Shown here one piece after another: positions 18,342-31,714 of a stretch of DNA of 64,000 bases. Made by a program: the position numbers and the translations under genes. The DNA comes from Burkholderiales bacterium. GTDB lineage: Bacteria; Pseudomonadota; Gammaproteobacteria; Burkholderiales; Burkholderiaceae_C. Location: positions 62,001 through 126,000 of the forward strand of contig JAGWTR010000005.1 of assembly GCA_028868855.1 (NCBI GenBank). Reading direction: 5' to 3'. The notes beneath the pieces are model-generated. The model was not told the origin of the DNA, made no database searches, and saw nothing but the letters and a program-made list of their open reading frames with translations. How positions within the stretch are numbered: the first letter of the stretch is position 1; each line of letters starts with the position of its first letter.

Positions 18342-20606
18342 TCACTCAGCCGCAACACAGTCCACGTAGTAGCGCTTGCCACCGCCCGGCAGATCCTCGC
18401 CAACCAGGCCGTGCACATCGGTCGAGAAGCCTGGGAAGGCCGCGTTGAACTCACGCACGAACTTCAGGAAGTCGCAGATTTTTTTGTTGAAGCGCTCACC
18501 AGGAACCAGCAGCGGAATGCCCGGTGGGTAGGGTGTCAACAGCGCAGTGGTGATGCGCCCTTCCAATTCGTCGATGTCGACGCGCTCGGTCTGACGCCGG
18601 GCAATGTAGGCATAGGCATCGCTGGGCTTCATGGCCGGGTGCAGATCTGACAGATACATCTCGGTGGTCAGGCGGGCGATATCACCTTTGGCATACATCT
18701 CGTGAATGCTCTGGCACAGGTCTTGGAGGCCCATGCGCTCGTAACGCGGATACTTCTTGCTGAACTCGGGCAGCACGCGCCACATCGGCTGGTTCTTGTC
18801 GTAGTCGTCCTTGAACTGCTGCAATGCAGTCAACATGGTGTTCCAGCGGCCCTTGGTGATGCCGATGGTGAACATGATGAAGAAGGAGTACAGGCCGGTC
18901 TTCTCGACCACCACACCATGCTCAGCCAGGTACTTGGTGACGATGGCAGCCGGGATGCCCGTCTTGGCGAATTTGCCCGACACGTCCAGGCCCGGGTTGA
19001 TGATGGTGGACTTGATCGGGTCCAGCATGTTGAAGCCTTCGGCCAAGTCGCCAAAGCCGTGCCACTTGTCGCCGGCCTTGAGCACCCATTCGTCGTGTTT
19101 GATGTCGCCGGTGGAAATCTTGTCCGGCCCCCAGACCTTGAACCACCAATCCTTACCGTACTCCTTGTCCACCTTGCGCATGGCACGGCGGAAGTCCAGC
19201 GCTTCGCGGATGCTTTCTTCCACCAATGCCGTGCCACCGGGGGGCTCCATCATGGCGGCCGCCACATCGCAGGACGCGATGATCGCGTACTGCGGGCTGG
19301 TGGAGGTGTGCATCAGGTAGGCCTCATTGAAGAGGTTCGTGTCGAGCTTCTGCTTCTGCGCGTCCTGCACCAGCACCTGCGAGGCCTGGCTGATGCCCGC
19401 CAACAGCTTGTGAGTGGACTGGGTGGCATAGACCATCGCCTCTTTGGGGCGTACGCGTCCTTTGCCCATGGCATGGAATTCGCCATAGAACTTGTGGAAG
19501 GCCGCATGCGGCAACCAGGCCTCATCAAAGTGCAGGGTGTCGATCCAGCCATCAAGCATTCCCTTGATGGTTTCGGTGTTGTAAAGCACGCCGTCATAGG
19601 TGCTCTGCGTGATCGTCAGGATGCGGGGTTTGACGGTCTTGAGATCCACGCCCTTGAGTAGCGGGTTCTTGGCGATTTTCTTGCGGATGTTGGCCGGCTC
19701 GAATTCGCTTTTCGAAATCGGGCCGATGAGGCCGTAGTGATTGCGCGTGGGCGTCAGGAACACGGGGATGGCCCCGGTCATGATGATCGAGTGCAAGATG
19801 GATTTATGGCAGTTGCGGTCAACCACGACCACATCGCCCGGCGCCACGGTGTGGTGCCACACCATCTTGTTGGACGTGGACGTGCCGTTGGTGACGAAGA
19901 AGCAGTGGTCAGCATTGAAGATGCGCGCCGCGTTCTTCTCGCTCTCGTAGACCGGGCCGGTGTGGTCCAGCAACTGGCCGAGCTCTTCGACAGCGTTGCA
20001 GACGTCGGCACGCAGCATGTTCTCGCCAAAAAACTGGTGGAACATCTGCCCCACAGGGCTTTTCAGAAACGCCACGCCGCCAGAGTGTCCCGGGCAGTGC
20101 CAGGAATACGAACCGTCTTGCGCATAGTCCATCAACGCCTTGAAGAACGGCGGCGCCAGGGAGTCCAGATAGCTCTTGGCCTCGCGGATGATGTGACGCG
20201 CCACGAACTCGGGCGTGTCCTCGAACATGTGGATGAAGCCGTGCAGTTCGCGCAGGATGTCGTTGGGGATGTGCTCGGAGGTGCGCGTCTCGCCGTACAG
20301 GTAGATCGGGATCTCGGCGTTCTTGAAGCGGATTTCGCTGACAAAAGCTCGCAGGGCCTTGAGGGCTGTATCGATCTCGGCTTTGGAGCCGGCGCCAAAT
20401 TCTTCATCGTCGATGGACAGGATGAAGGCGCTGGCCCGGCTTTGTTGTTGTGCAAATTGGGAAAGATCACCATAGCTGGTCACACCCAGCACCTCAAAGC
20501 CTTCTTTTTCTATGGCGGCGGCCAGGGCGCGGATACCCAGACCCGAGGTGTTCTCGGAGCGGAAGTCTTCGTCGATGATGACGACAGGAAAATGAAAACG
20601 CAGCAT
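18342..20606 (-). CDS. Orn/Lys/Arg decarboxylase class-I family protein
   Basis: This large PLP-dependent decarboxylase has about 754 residues, a length like biodegradative arginine decarboxylase AdiA. An N-terminal wing (receiver-like) domain covers about 1-130. The catalytic core includes CPGHSGGVAF, VVVVDRNCHKSI, DTLHFDEAW and the PLP lysine near residue 400 (STHKLLAGISQAS). The C-terminal domain ends PGFSTDVHG. Acid-stress arginine or lysine decarboxylation, or polyamine supply, are the family roles; the substrate cannot be chosen from motifs alone. No antiporter gene is adjacent. The start MLRFHFPVV was chosen at the domain beginning. Confidence 0.87.
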   Translation of the reverse strand: MLRFHFPVVIIDEDFRSENTSGLGIRALAAAIEKEGFEVLGVTSYGDLSQFAQQQSRASAFILSIDDEEFGAGSKAEIDTALKALRAFVSEIRFKNAEIPIYLYGETRTSEHIPNDILRELHGFIHMFEDTPEFVARHIIREAKSYLDSLAPPFFKALMDYAQDGSYSWHCPGHSGGVAFLKSPVGQMFHQFFGENMLRADVCNAVEELGQLLDHTGPVYESEKNAARIFNADHCFFVTNGTSTSNKMVWHHTVAPGDVVVVDRNCHKSILHSIIMTGAIPVFLTPTRNHYGLIGPISKSEFEPANIRKKIAKNPLLKGVDLKTVKPRILTITQSTYDGVLYNTETIKGMLDGWIDTLHFDEAWLPHAAFHKFYGEFHAMGKGRVRPKEAMVYATQSTHKLLAGISQASQVLVQDAQKQKLDTNLFNEAYLMHTSTSPQYAIIASCDVAAAMMEPPGGTALVEESIREALDFRRAMRKVDKEYGKDWWFKVWGPDKISTGDIKHDEWVLKAGDKWHGFGDLAEGFNMLDPIKSTIINPGLDVSGKFAKTGIPAAIVTKYLAEHGVVVEKTGLYSFFIMFTIGITKGRWNTMLTALQQFKDDYDKNQPMWRVLPEFSKKYPRYERMGLQDLCQSIHEMYAKGDIARLTTEMYLSDLHPAMKPSDAYAYIARRQTERVDIDELEGRITTALLTPYPPGIPLLVPGERFNKKICDFLKFVREFNAAFPGFSTDVHGLVGEDLPGGGKRYYVDCVAAE

Positions 20607-20692
20607 GGTTAGCCCTTCTTGGCAAAAACCCGGAAAACTCAAGAGCGCGAAGTGTAGGACGTCTTACACTCAAATGAAAAGGAAACCATTTC

Positions 20693-21124
20693 ATGAGTGA
20701 CGCAAGCCTTTGGTGGGTTGCAGCCGGCATCATCGTCGGTCTGGAGTTGTTGACCGGCACCTTTTACCTGCTGATGTTGGCCTTGGGCGCAGCAGCGGGG
20801 GCTTTGTGCGCCACTTTTGGGGCCAATGCAACATTCCAGATCGTGGCGGCAGGCATCGTGGGTGGCTTGGCCGTGTTGACTTGGCACCTCAAACGCCAGC
20901 GCAGCAAGGACCACGCCCTGCGCGACGGGACCGCCAACCCCGATCTGCACCTGGACGTCGGCCAGACGGTGGACGTGCCCCAGTGGAATCCTGATGGCAG
21001 CACCCGAGTCACCTACCGAGGCGCGCAGTGGGACGCGAGGTGTCGCGGACACGTCCCGCCTCAACCGGGAACCCATCGCATCAGTGCGGTGGAAGGCAAT
21101 CGCCTCATCCTCGAAAAAATCTGA
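20693..21124 (+). CDS. NfeD family membrane protein
   Basis: The 143-residue NfeD1b-type protein has two or three N-terminal membrane helices (about 5-27 and 30-63) followed by a cytoplasmic OB-fold domain (VGQTVDVPQWNPDGSTRVTYRGAQW split across two strands; ends ISAVEGNRLILEKI). NfeD proteins pair with stomatin/prohibitin-like SPFH proteins in membrane quality control. The partner gene follows after 16 bases, confirming the pair. Confidence 0.88.
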   Translation: MSDASLWWVAAGIIVGLELLTGTFYLLMLALGAAAGALCATFGANATFQIVAAGIVGGLAVLTWHLKRQRSKDHALRDGTANPDLHLDVGQTVDVPQWNPDGSTRVTYRGAQWDARCRGHVPPQPGTHRISAVEGNRLILEKI

Positions 21125-21140
21125 ACAAGGAATCCGCCTC

Positions 21141-22052
21141 ATGCAAATCGCCATCATCATTCTCATCCTGGCCGTGATCTTCATCGTCAAATCGGTCAAG
21201 GTCGTTCCCCAGCAAAACGCCTGGGTGCTGGAGCGACTGGGCAAATATCACGCCACGCTCACGCCAGGCCTGAACATGGTGCTGCCCTTTGTCGACGTCG
21301 TGGCCTATCGTCACTCGCTCAAGGAAATTCCCCTGGATGTGCCCAGCCAGGTCTGCATCACCCGGGACAATACGCAGTTGCAAGTTGACGGCATTTTGTA
21401 CTTCCAGGTGACCGACCCGATGCGGGCCAGCTATGGCGCGTCCAACTATGTGGTGGCCATCACCCAGTTGGCCCAGACCACCTTGCGCTCGGTGATCGGC
21501 CGCATGGAGCTGGACAAGACCTTTGAAGAACGTGCCCTGATCAACACCGCCGTGGTGTCGGCGCTGGACGAAGCAGCGCTCAATTGGGGCGTCAAAGTTT
21601 TGCGCTATGAAATCAAGGACTTGGCCCCGCCTGCGGAAATCCTGCGCTCCATGCAGCAGCAAATCACCGCCGAGCGCGACAAGCGCGCCCGCATCGCCGA
21701 ATCCGAAGGCAAACAGACCGAGCAGATCAACCTGGCCAATGGCGAGCGCGCCGCGCACATCGCCCAGTCCGAAGGCGGCATGCAGGCCGAGATCAACAAG
21801 GCACGAGGCCAAGCCGCCGCCATCACGGCGGTGGCCGATGCGACGTCCGACGCCATCCGCAAAATCGCCGCAGCCATCCGAGAGCCCGGTGGGCAGGATG
21901 CCGTCAATTTGAAGGTCGCTGAGAAGGCCTTGGAAGCCTACGCACAATTGGCTCAGAAGAACAACACCATGATCGTGCCGGGCAATATGAGCGAAGTCTC
22001 CGCCTTGATCGGGACGGCCATGACCATGCTGAAGCAAAAGCCCTCAGCCTGA
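21141..22052 (+). CDS. SPFH/band-7 (stomatin/QmcA-like) protein
   Basis: The 303-residue membrane-anchored SPFH protein starts MQIAIIILIL after AAGGAA. A single N-terminal hydrophobic segment (about 3-17) is followed by the band-7 domain (VPQQNAWVLERLGKYH, PGLNMVLPFVD, DNTQLQVDGILYFQV) and an Ala/Glu-rich coiled coil (ERDKRARIAESEGKQ) involved in oligomerisation. It forms a cotranscribed pair with the upstream NfeD gene. The QmcA-type clade is likely; its role is membrane microdomain scaffolding and protease regulation. Confidence 0.9.
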   Translation: MQIAIIILILAVIFIVKSVKVVPQQNAWVLERLGKYHATLTPGLNMVLPFVDVVAYRHSLKEIPLDVPSQVCITRDNTQLQVDGILYFQVTDPMRASYGASNYVVAITQLAQTTLRSVIGRMELDKTFEERALINTAVVSALDEAALNWGVKVLRYEIKDLAPPAEILRSMQQQITAERDKRARIAESEGKQTEQINLANGERAAHIAQSEGGMQAEINKARGQAAAITAVADATSDAIRKIAAAIREPGGQDAVNLKVAEKALEAYAQLAQKNNTMIVPGNMSEVSALIGTAMTMLKQKPSA

Positions 22053-22065
22053 GGTCTTGGAGCCA

Positions 22066-22137
22066 ATGTTGTTTGATGACGATGCTGGCCTGCATGCCCT
22101 GGAGGCGCTGAACACTGCCAAACCGCAGGGCGACTGA
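22066..22137 (+). CDS. Very small ORF after SPFH gene (doubtful)
   Basis: This 23-codon frame, starting MLFDDDAGLHALEALN, has a GGAG four bases before its ATG and lies in the gap between the SPFH gene and the convergent marC-like gene. It is on the same strand and close enough to be cotranscribed. No homology is recognised. It could equally be chance or the relic of a longer reading frame. Confidence 0.2.
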   Translation: MLFDDDAGLHALEALNTAKPQGD

Positions 22138-22170
22138 GGTCGTTGCCCCAGAGTCAGCCCATGGCCAGGG

Positions 22171-22782
22171 TCAGGCGCCCCCGAAGTAGCGTTTGATGCC
22201 CGCCAGGATCATTTCGACGGCGATGGCGCACAGCACCAGGCCCATGAGTTTTTCAATGGCAGACACCACCGAGTCGCCCAACCAGCGATGCAAGGGCTGA
22301 CTGGCCAGCAGCACCACGGCGCACACGGCCACGGCGGCCAGCAGCGCCACCACCCACTCCATCAGTTGTGCGGGCTGGCGCGAAGCCAGCAGCAACACAG
22401 TGGCCATGGCCGACGGGCCCGCCAGCAAGGGCACGGCGATGGGAAACAGAAATGGCTCCTTGCCAACGGGCTGGTCATGGCCACCGTCGTCAAACAGGCG
22501 CTGCCCTGAGGCAAAGATGATGCGAATGGACAGCAACAGCAAGATCACGCCACCGGCCACTTCCAGCGAACGTTCGGATAAGCGCATGAGTTGCAAAAAC
22601 GTGCCGCCTCCCAGCATGAAGGCCAGCAACACGCCAAAGGCGATGCAGGCTTCGCGCAAGGCCACCCACACACGACGTTGCGGCGCCACACCACGCATCA
22701 CGGAGATGAAAATTGGCAGGGTGCCGAAGGGGTCCAGCACCAGCAGCAACAGAATGAAGGCCGACCTGATGGTGTGGCTCAT
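22171..22782 (-). CDS. MarC family membrane protein
   Basis: This is a 203-residue polytopic inner-membrane protein with about six helices. Family hallmarks are LVLDPFGTLPIFIS near the N terminus and FPIAVPLLAGPSAMATVLLL in the middle. The group is known as MarC/YhgN/SnatA; some members move small amino acids, but most have no proven function, and the old antibiotic-resistance link is not supported. It lies upstream of def on the minus strand only by position: it is downstream of def in transcription, after a 48-base gap. Confidence 0.87.
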   Translation of the reverse strand: MSHTIRSAFILLLLVLDPFGTLPIFISVMRGVAPQRRVWVALREACIAFGVLLAFMLGGGTFLQLMRLSERSLEVAGGVILLLLSIRIIFASGQRLFDDGGHDQPVGKEPFLFPIAVPLLAGPSAMATVLLLASRQPAQLMEWVVALLAAVAVCAVVLLASQPLHRWLGDSVVSAIEKLMGLVLCAIAVEMILAGIKRYFGGA

Positions 22783-22830
22783 GCCTGGGATTGTGCGCCG
22801 CTGTCATGGGCCTCGCACAAGGGGTAGTAC

Positions 22831-26604
<3,774 letters not shown>

Positions 26605-26623
26605 GAATGTTGTTTGTTTTCGC

Positions 26624-29600
26624 TCAGGCGGCCTGCGCCAGTGAGAAGGCCGCTTCCATATCCACGGCCACGATGCGTGAGACGCCCTGCTCCTGCATGG
26701 TCACTCCGATCAACTGTTCGGCCATTTCCATGGCGATCTTGTTGTGCGAGATGAACAAGAACTGGGTGCCGCTGGACATGCTCTTGACCAGCTTGGCATA
26801 GCGTTCGGTGTTGGCATCGTCCAGCGGAGCGTCAACTTCGTCCAGCAGACAGAACGGGGCCGGGTTGAGCTGGAAGATGGCAAACACCAGGGCAATGGCG
26901 GTGAGTGCTTTTTCGCCCCCCGACAAGAGGTGAATGGTGCTGTTTTTCTTGCCTGGAGGGTGGGCCATGACCTGTACGCCGGCGTCGAGAATCTCGTCTC
27001 CCGTCATGACCAGTTTGGCCGTCCCACCGCCAAACAAAGTCGGGAACATGCGCCCGAAATGCTCATTGACAATGTTGAAGGTGCCCATGAGCAGGTCACG
27101 GGTTTCCAGGTCGATCTTGTGGATGGCGTCTTCCAGGGTCTGGATGGCGTCTTGCAAGTCGGCGGTTTGCGAGTCCAGGAAGCCCTTGCGTTCACGGGCG
27201 GCCGTCAACTCGTCCAGCGCGGCCAGGTTGACGGCGCCCAGCGCAGCGATGTCGCGCTGGATGCGCTCGATCTCGGTGTTCAGGCCGTAGAGCTTGACGC
27301 CGTCTTGCTCGATCTGCTGGGCCAGCACCTCAAGATTGACCTCGGCAGCCACCAGCTGTTCCATGAACTGGGCCCCGCCCAACGAAGCGGCTTGTTCTTC
27401 GAGTTGCAGCTTGGTGATCTGGTCGCGCAAAGGTTGTAGGCTGCGTTCGAATTCCAGGCGCTGTTCGTCGGCTCGGCGCAACTGGGCGGACAAGTCGTCG
27501 TAGCGACTGCGCGTCTGCCCCAGCAGACTTTCCTTGTCGAGCTTGACGGCCAGTGCCTCGTCCAGGCCGGTGCCGGAGGCGGTTTCTGACAGACGCGCAT
27601 GCTCTTCGTGCAAGGCCACCGCCGAGGTTTCATTGGCCTGGATCTGCTGCATGGCTGTTTCGATGCTGCGCTGCAGCTCGCCACGGCGTGCCGACATGGT
27701 GCGGGCACTGAATTGCGCTTCCTGCGCCTGGCGCTCGAGTGTGCGCGACTGCTCACGCGCCTGATTGAGCTTGCGCTCGGCATCGATCACGGCCTCTTCG
27801 AGTTGGGCATGGCGCTCTTGCGCATCGGCCAGGGCCAAGTCCAGTTCTTCAAAACGGGCCTCGCCGGTGGCGCGGCGTTCGTTCAGCTCGTCCAGCTGCC
27901 CGTCTATTTCGCCCAGCTCACCGGCAATCTGTTCGCGGCGGGCATTGGTTTGCTGGGCCTTCTGGGCCAGACCCATCACCTCGACCTGCAACTGGTGGGT
28001 GCGCTGTTGCAACTCGCTGGTGTCGCGGCGGGCCGTCGCCAGACGTTGGGCGGCATCGGAATAAGCCGCTTCGGCGCGAATCAGAGCGGCACGGGCGTCG
28101 TCAGACATGAAGGCCTGGGCGCGCACCTGTTTTTCAAGGTTCTCGATTTCCTGGGCACGCGCGAGCATGCCGGCCTGCTCGGAATCAGGGGCATAAAAAG
28201 TGACGGCGAACTGGCTGACCGCATGTCCGCCCCGGGTCATGATGACCTCGCCATGCGTGAGCTTGCCGCGATTGGCCAGCGCCTCTTCCATCGAGCCCGC
28301 CGTGTAAACACCTTCGAGCCAGTCGTTCAGCAAGGCTTTCAGGCCTGCATCGTTCAGGCGCAGCATCTCGGACAGGCGTGGCAGGGTCTGGTGCGCATTG
28401 GCGATCTGGCCCGAAGGCAGACTGTAGAAGGCCAGCTTGGCCGGTGGCGCATCGTTCTCGAAAGCACGCACGGTTTCGACGCGCCCCACCTCCAGGGCGG
28501 ACAGCCGCTCACGCAGCGAGGATTCGAGCGCGTTTTCCCAGCCGCTTTCAATGTGGATTCGAGTCCACAAGCCCTGCAAGCCCTCCAGGCCATGCTTGGC
28601 CAGCCAGGGTTTGAGCTTGCCTTCGGTCTGCACCTTTTCCTGCAAGGCGCGCAGCGCCTCCAGACGGGCGGTTAGTTCGGCTTGCTTGGCAGATTGCTCA
28701 TTGGCGTGCGTTTGGTGCGCCTTTCGGGCGTCGTCCAGCGCGGGCACGGTGTCGGTCAACTCGCCCAGCTGCGCCTCGGCCACGGCCAGATTCTCCTGGC
28801 CTGCTTCGAGCTGGCGCTGCAAATCAGTCAGACGCAATTCATCGGGCGCGACCAGGGTTTGTTTTTCAGCCACCATGCGTTCGCGCCGCAGGTTGAGCTG
28901 GCGCGACTGGTCATCAATGTTGCGCGACTCGGCCGCCAGCAATTGAATCTGCTGCTGCACCTGCCCGGCGGCGCCCCGCTGTTCGTTGGCACGCTGGCTC
29001 GCGACGCGCACGCTGTCTTCAAACATGGGCACATTGGCCGTGAGCTCTTCAGCCTGCGCGGCGAGGATTTCAGCCTGCTCTTCGGCCGCTGCCATGCGCT
29101 CCGCCAGGGTTTCAAGCTCTTCTTCTGCCGAGGCTTTGCGCTCCCCCCACTGGTCGTTCTGGCCCTTCAATTCAGCCAGGCGCTGCTCGACCTTGTGGCG
29201 ACCCTCCACCACGTAGCGAATACGCTCTTCCAGGCGGCTCACCTCAAGGTTGGCCTCGGCCAGGGCGCCTTGCGCGGCGTGCAGCTCGTCGCTGGATTGG
29301 TAATGCGCCTGGCGCACGTGCTCCAGCTCGGCCTCGACATGGCGCAGCTCGGCCATGCGGCCTTCCAGGGCATTGGTCGATTCCAAAATGGACTGCTTGA
29401 TGCGCGACTCTTCGGTCGATGCATCGCGGTGCTTGAGGAACCACAACTGGTGCAGCTTGGTCGTGCCCTGCTCCTGCAAGCTGTTGTACTTGGTCGCGAC
29501 CTCGGCCTGGCGTTCCAGCTTGTCCAGGTTGTTGTTCAACTCGCGCAGGATGTCGTCCACGCGGGTGAGGTTTTCGCGGGTGTCCTTCAGGCGGTGCTCG

Positions 29601-30139
29601 GTTTCGCGGCGGCGCTCCTTGTACTTGGACACGCCTGCAGCTTCTTCGAGAAACAAGCGCAACTCTTCGGGCTTGGATTCGATGATCCGGCTGATCGTGC
29701 CCTGCCCGATGATGGCGTAAGCGCGGGGCCCCAGGCCCGTGCCCAGAAACACGTCCTGCACGTCGCGGCGGCGTACCGGCTGGTTATTGATGAAGTAGCT
29801 GGACGTCCCGTCGCGGGTCAGCACGCGTTTGACGGCGATCTCGGCAAACTGGTTCCACTGGCCGCCCGCGCGAGCGTCTTCGTTGCTGAAGATCAGCTCA
29901 ACGCTTGAGCGGCTGGCCGGTTTGCGGTTGCCCGAGCCATTGAAAATCACGTCCTGCATGGACTCGCCGCGCAGTTCGGACGCTTTCGATTCCCCCAGCA
30001 CCCATCGCACCGCGTCCATGATGTTGGACTTGCCGCACCCATTGGGCCCCACCACGCCCACCAACTGGCCCGGCAGTTGAAAATGGGTCGGCTCGGCAAA
30101 TGACTTGAAGCCAGACAGCTTGATTGAATTCAGGCGCAT
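26624..30139 (-). CDS. smc: Chromosome segregation protein SMC
   Basis: This 1171-residue condensin ATPase organises and segregates the chromosome. Walker A is GPNGCGKSN near residue 35, followed by a long coiled coil, a hinge at about 520-650 with Gly-containing turns, a return coil, then signature LLSGGEKALTAIAL and Walker B CLLDEVDAPLDDAN near the C terminus. It is full length. The gene is first in a minus-strand row smc-zipA-ligA-def. scpA and scpB are not in the window. Confidence 0.97.
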   Translation of the reverse strand: MRLNSIKLSGFKSFAEPTHFQLPGQLVGVVGPNGCGKSNIMDAVRWVLGESKASELRGESMQDVIFNGSGNRKPASRSSVELIFSNEDARAGGQWNQFAEIAVKRVLTRDGTSSYFINNQPVRRRDVQDVFLGTGLGPRAYAIIGQGTISRIIESKPEELRLFLEEAAGVSKYKERRRETEHRLKDTRENLTRVDDILRELNNNLDKLERQAEVATKYNSLQEQGTTKLHQLWFLKHRDASTEESRIKQSILESTNALEGRMAELRHVEAELEHVRQAHYQSSDELHAAQGALAEANLEVSRLEERIRYVVEGRHKVEQRLAELKGQNDQWGERKASAEEELETLAERMAAAEEQAEILAAQAEELTANVPMFEDSVRVASQRANEQRGAAGQVQQQIQLLAAESRNIDDQSRQLNLRRERMVAEKQTLVAPDELRLTDLQRQLEAGQENLAVAEAQLGELTDTVPALDDARKAHQTHANEQSAKQAELTARLEALRALQEKVQTEGKLKPWLAKHGLEGLQGLWTRIHIESGWENALESSLRERLSALEVGRVETVRAFENDAPPAKLAFYSLPSGQIANAHQTLPRLSEMLRLNDAGLKALLNDWLEGVYTAGSMEEALANRGKLTHGEVIMTRGGHAVSQFAVTFYAPDSEQAGMLARAQEIENLEKQVRAQAFMSDDARAALIRAEAAYSDAAQRLATARRDTSELQQRTHQLQVEVMGLAQKAQQTNARREQIAGELGEIDGQLDELNERRATGEARFEELDLALADAQERHAQLEEAVIDAERKLNQAREQSRTLERQAQEAQFSARTMSARRGELQRSIETAMQQIQANETSAVALHEEHARLSETASGTGLDEALAVKLDKESLLGQTRSRYDDLSAQLRRADEQRLEFERSLQPLRDQITKLQLEEQAASLGGAQFMEQLVAAEVNLEVLAQQIEQDGVKLYGLNTEIERIQRDIAALGAVNLAALDELTAARERKGFLDSQTADLQDAIQTLEDAIHKIDLETRDLLMGTFNIVNEHFGRMFPTLFGGGTAKLVMTGDEILDAGVQVMAHPPGKKNSTIHLLSGGEKALTAIALVFAIFQLNPAPFCLLDEVDAPLDDANTERYAKLVKSMSSGTQFLFISHNKIAMEMAEQLIGVTMQEQGVSRIVAVDMEAAFSLAQAA

Positions 30140-30264
30140 GCTTGGGCAGGACCAGGAGACTAAGTCATTGATTTACAAGAATAAACACGCCATATTGCAT
30201 GCTTAAGCGGGTCAAGGATGATAGCATTGGCGATTCTCCTGATCTCGCCTTACCGCAGTCCATC

Positions 30265-30795
30265 ATGGCCAAGAAAGCCCCCGTCTCCAGCTCGGCCGCA
30301 CCGGTCCGCCAGCGTCCCGCCAAATCCAAGACCGCCGAGGCCTTGTCCGTGGGGCAACGCGTCAAGCCGGCCACACCGCCGTCAGCCCCGTTGCGCCAGC
30401 TGGATGTCTTCCCCAACCCAGCCCCGCAGCGCGATTATGTGATCCAGTTTCAGGTGCCCGAATTCACCTGCTTCTGCCCGCTGACCGGCCAACCCGATTT
30501 CGCACACTTCACCATCGACTGCATCGCCGACAAGCTCTGCGTTGAGCTGAAAAGCTTGAAGATGTACATGTGGAGCTACCGCAACGACGGCGCCTTCCAC
30601 GAAAAAGTCACCAACGACATCCTGGACGACATCGTCAAGGCCGTTCAGCCGCGTTTTATCCGCATCACTGCCAAGTGGTATGTGCGCGGCGGCATCTACA
30701 CCAATGTGGTGGTCGAGCACCGCAAAAAGGGCTGGAAACCCCAGCCCAAGGTCGATCTGCCGCAACACTCGCCTGAAACGGGCATGCTGGGCTGA
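30265..30795 (+). CDS. queF: NADPH-dependent 7-cyano-7-deazaguanine reductase QueF
   Basis: QueF reduces preQ0 to preQ1 in queuosine tRNA biosynthesis. The 176-residue product is of the short, unimodular type. The catalytic Cys is in FCPLTGQPDF (about C71), and the NADPH/substrate region ELKSLKMYMWSYRNDGAFHE follows. A roughly 45-residue Lys/Ala/Pro-rich N-terminal extension precedes the domain. No preQ1 riboswitch was seen upstream. It is followed two bases later by a CbiM-like gene. Confidence 0.92.
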   Translation: MAKKAPVSSSAAPVRQRPAKSKTAEALSVGQRVKPATPPSAPLRQLDVFPNPAPQRDYVIQFQVPEFTCFCPLTGQPDFAHFTIDCIADKLCVELKSLKMYMWSYRNDGAFHEKVTNDILDDIVKAVQPRFIRITAKWYVRGGIYTNVVVEHRKKGWKPQPKVDLPQHSPETGMLG

Positions 30796-30797
30796 CC

Positions 30798-31484
30798 ATG
30801 ACCCTCGAATGGGCCATGGCACTGGCCGCCCTGGCCGTGGCCCTGCTGTTCAGGCCCTGGCAGACGCTACGTCACCAGGGGCTGCAAAACCCGTGGCTGA
30901 CGGCCATGCTGATCCTGCCCTGGGTGTGGTGGACCAAAAACCTGCTGCCCACGAACCTGCCTCTGCACATTTCCGGGGCGTGCCTTTTAGTGTTGATGTT
31001 CGGCTGGCCGCTGGCCATTGTGAGCCTGCTGCCCATCGTCCTGGGCGCCGCCTTGATCGATGTCCTGGGGCGCGTCCATGGCCAGTCGCTGGATTGGTCT
31101 CATGCCTGGGATCTCTTGTCAGGCCAGGTTGATGCCATCGTGGCCCAGACGGTGTGGATGGGCATGTTGCCGGCCACCCTGTCCTTGGCGCTGGGGCTGT
31201 CAATGCGTCGCTACATGCCTCGGCATTTGTTCGTCTTCATTCTGGGGCGCGGCTTCTTTGGCACCGTCCTGGCCATGACGCTGTCCGCCGTCCTGGCCGC
31301 ACTGGCGGGCCGCGTGCCGGCCGAATCAAGCACCGAGGACTGGCTGCTGGCGCACTGGCTGCTCGCCTGGGGTGAGGCCTTTGCCACGGGGATGTTCACG
31401 GCCATTTTCGTGGCTTTCAAGCCGCATTGGCTCCTGACCTACACCGATGAGCGCTACCTGCCGCCGTCCGCAGCCCAAAAGTGA
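30798..31484 (+). CDS. CbiM-like / energy-coupling-factor-type membrane protein
   Basis: The 228-residue polytopic membrane protein has about six helices, with segments resembling the CbiM family (HISGACLLVLMFGWPLAIV, then GRGFFGTVLAM). CbiM is the S-component/core of cobalt ECF transporters; relatives with this layout are stand-alone predicted membrane proteins of unknown substrate. The usual N-terminal His-containing CbiM metal motif is not obvious. It is probably cotranscribed with queF. Function is uncertain; cobalt or another solute is possible. Confidence 0.55.
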   Translation: MTLEWAMALAALAVALLFRPWQTLRHQGLQNPWLTAMLILPWVWWTKNLLPTNLPLHISGACLLVLMFGWPLAIVSLLPIVLGAALIDVLGRVHGQSLDWSHAWDLLSGQVDAIVAQTVWMGMLPATLSLALGLSMRRYMPRHLFVFILGRGFFGTVLAMTLSAVLAALAGRVPAESSTEDWLLAHWLLAWGEAFATGMFTAIFVAFKPHWLLTYTDERYLPPSAAQK

Positions 31485-31547
31485 AGTCATGCATCAAGAG
31501 ATCGGCCCATCCTGCCGATAGCCTGGGGTGACACGCGCCACCTTTTG

Positions 31548-31655
31548 ATGAACACACCTTCCTGGCTGACTACCGTGGCTGACCATGCCCTCTACCGGGC
31601 CAAGCACGAAGGGCGTGACCGCAGCCTGATGGCTGAGTCTGCCAAGAAGCATTGA
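31548..31655 (+). pseudogene. Relic of a GGDEF (diguanylate cyclase) gene 3' end
   Basis: This 35-codon frame ends VADHALYRAKHEGRDR with a short tail. It matches the conserved C-terminal helix of GGDEF domains (ADxALYxAKxxGRN). Everything upstream, including the GG[DE]EF site, is missing, replaced by unrelated bases after the queF/CbiM-like pair. It is almost certainly the remnant of a deleted cyclase gene. The rest of the 230-base gap holds nothing else recognisable except a GATAAT before dapC. Confidence 0.7.
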
Positions 31656-31714
31656 ACAGCTTTCACACCATGCCGTGCTACGCACAAGTCGCCACGCAGG
31701 GATAATCGGCCTCC

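Noticed and set aside
18702-19661. Long open frame antisense to the decarboxylase gene
   Set aside because: High-G+C shadow frame; its peptide is His/Arg/Gln-rich without domains, while the minus strand has a full catalytic sequence.
30140-30264. preQ1 riboswitch upstream of queF
   Set aside because: No pseudoknot-forming C-rich loop or CTAAA-type 3' block seen near the start codon.
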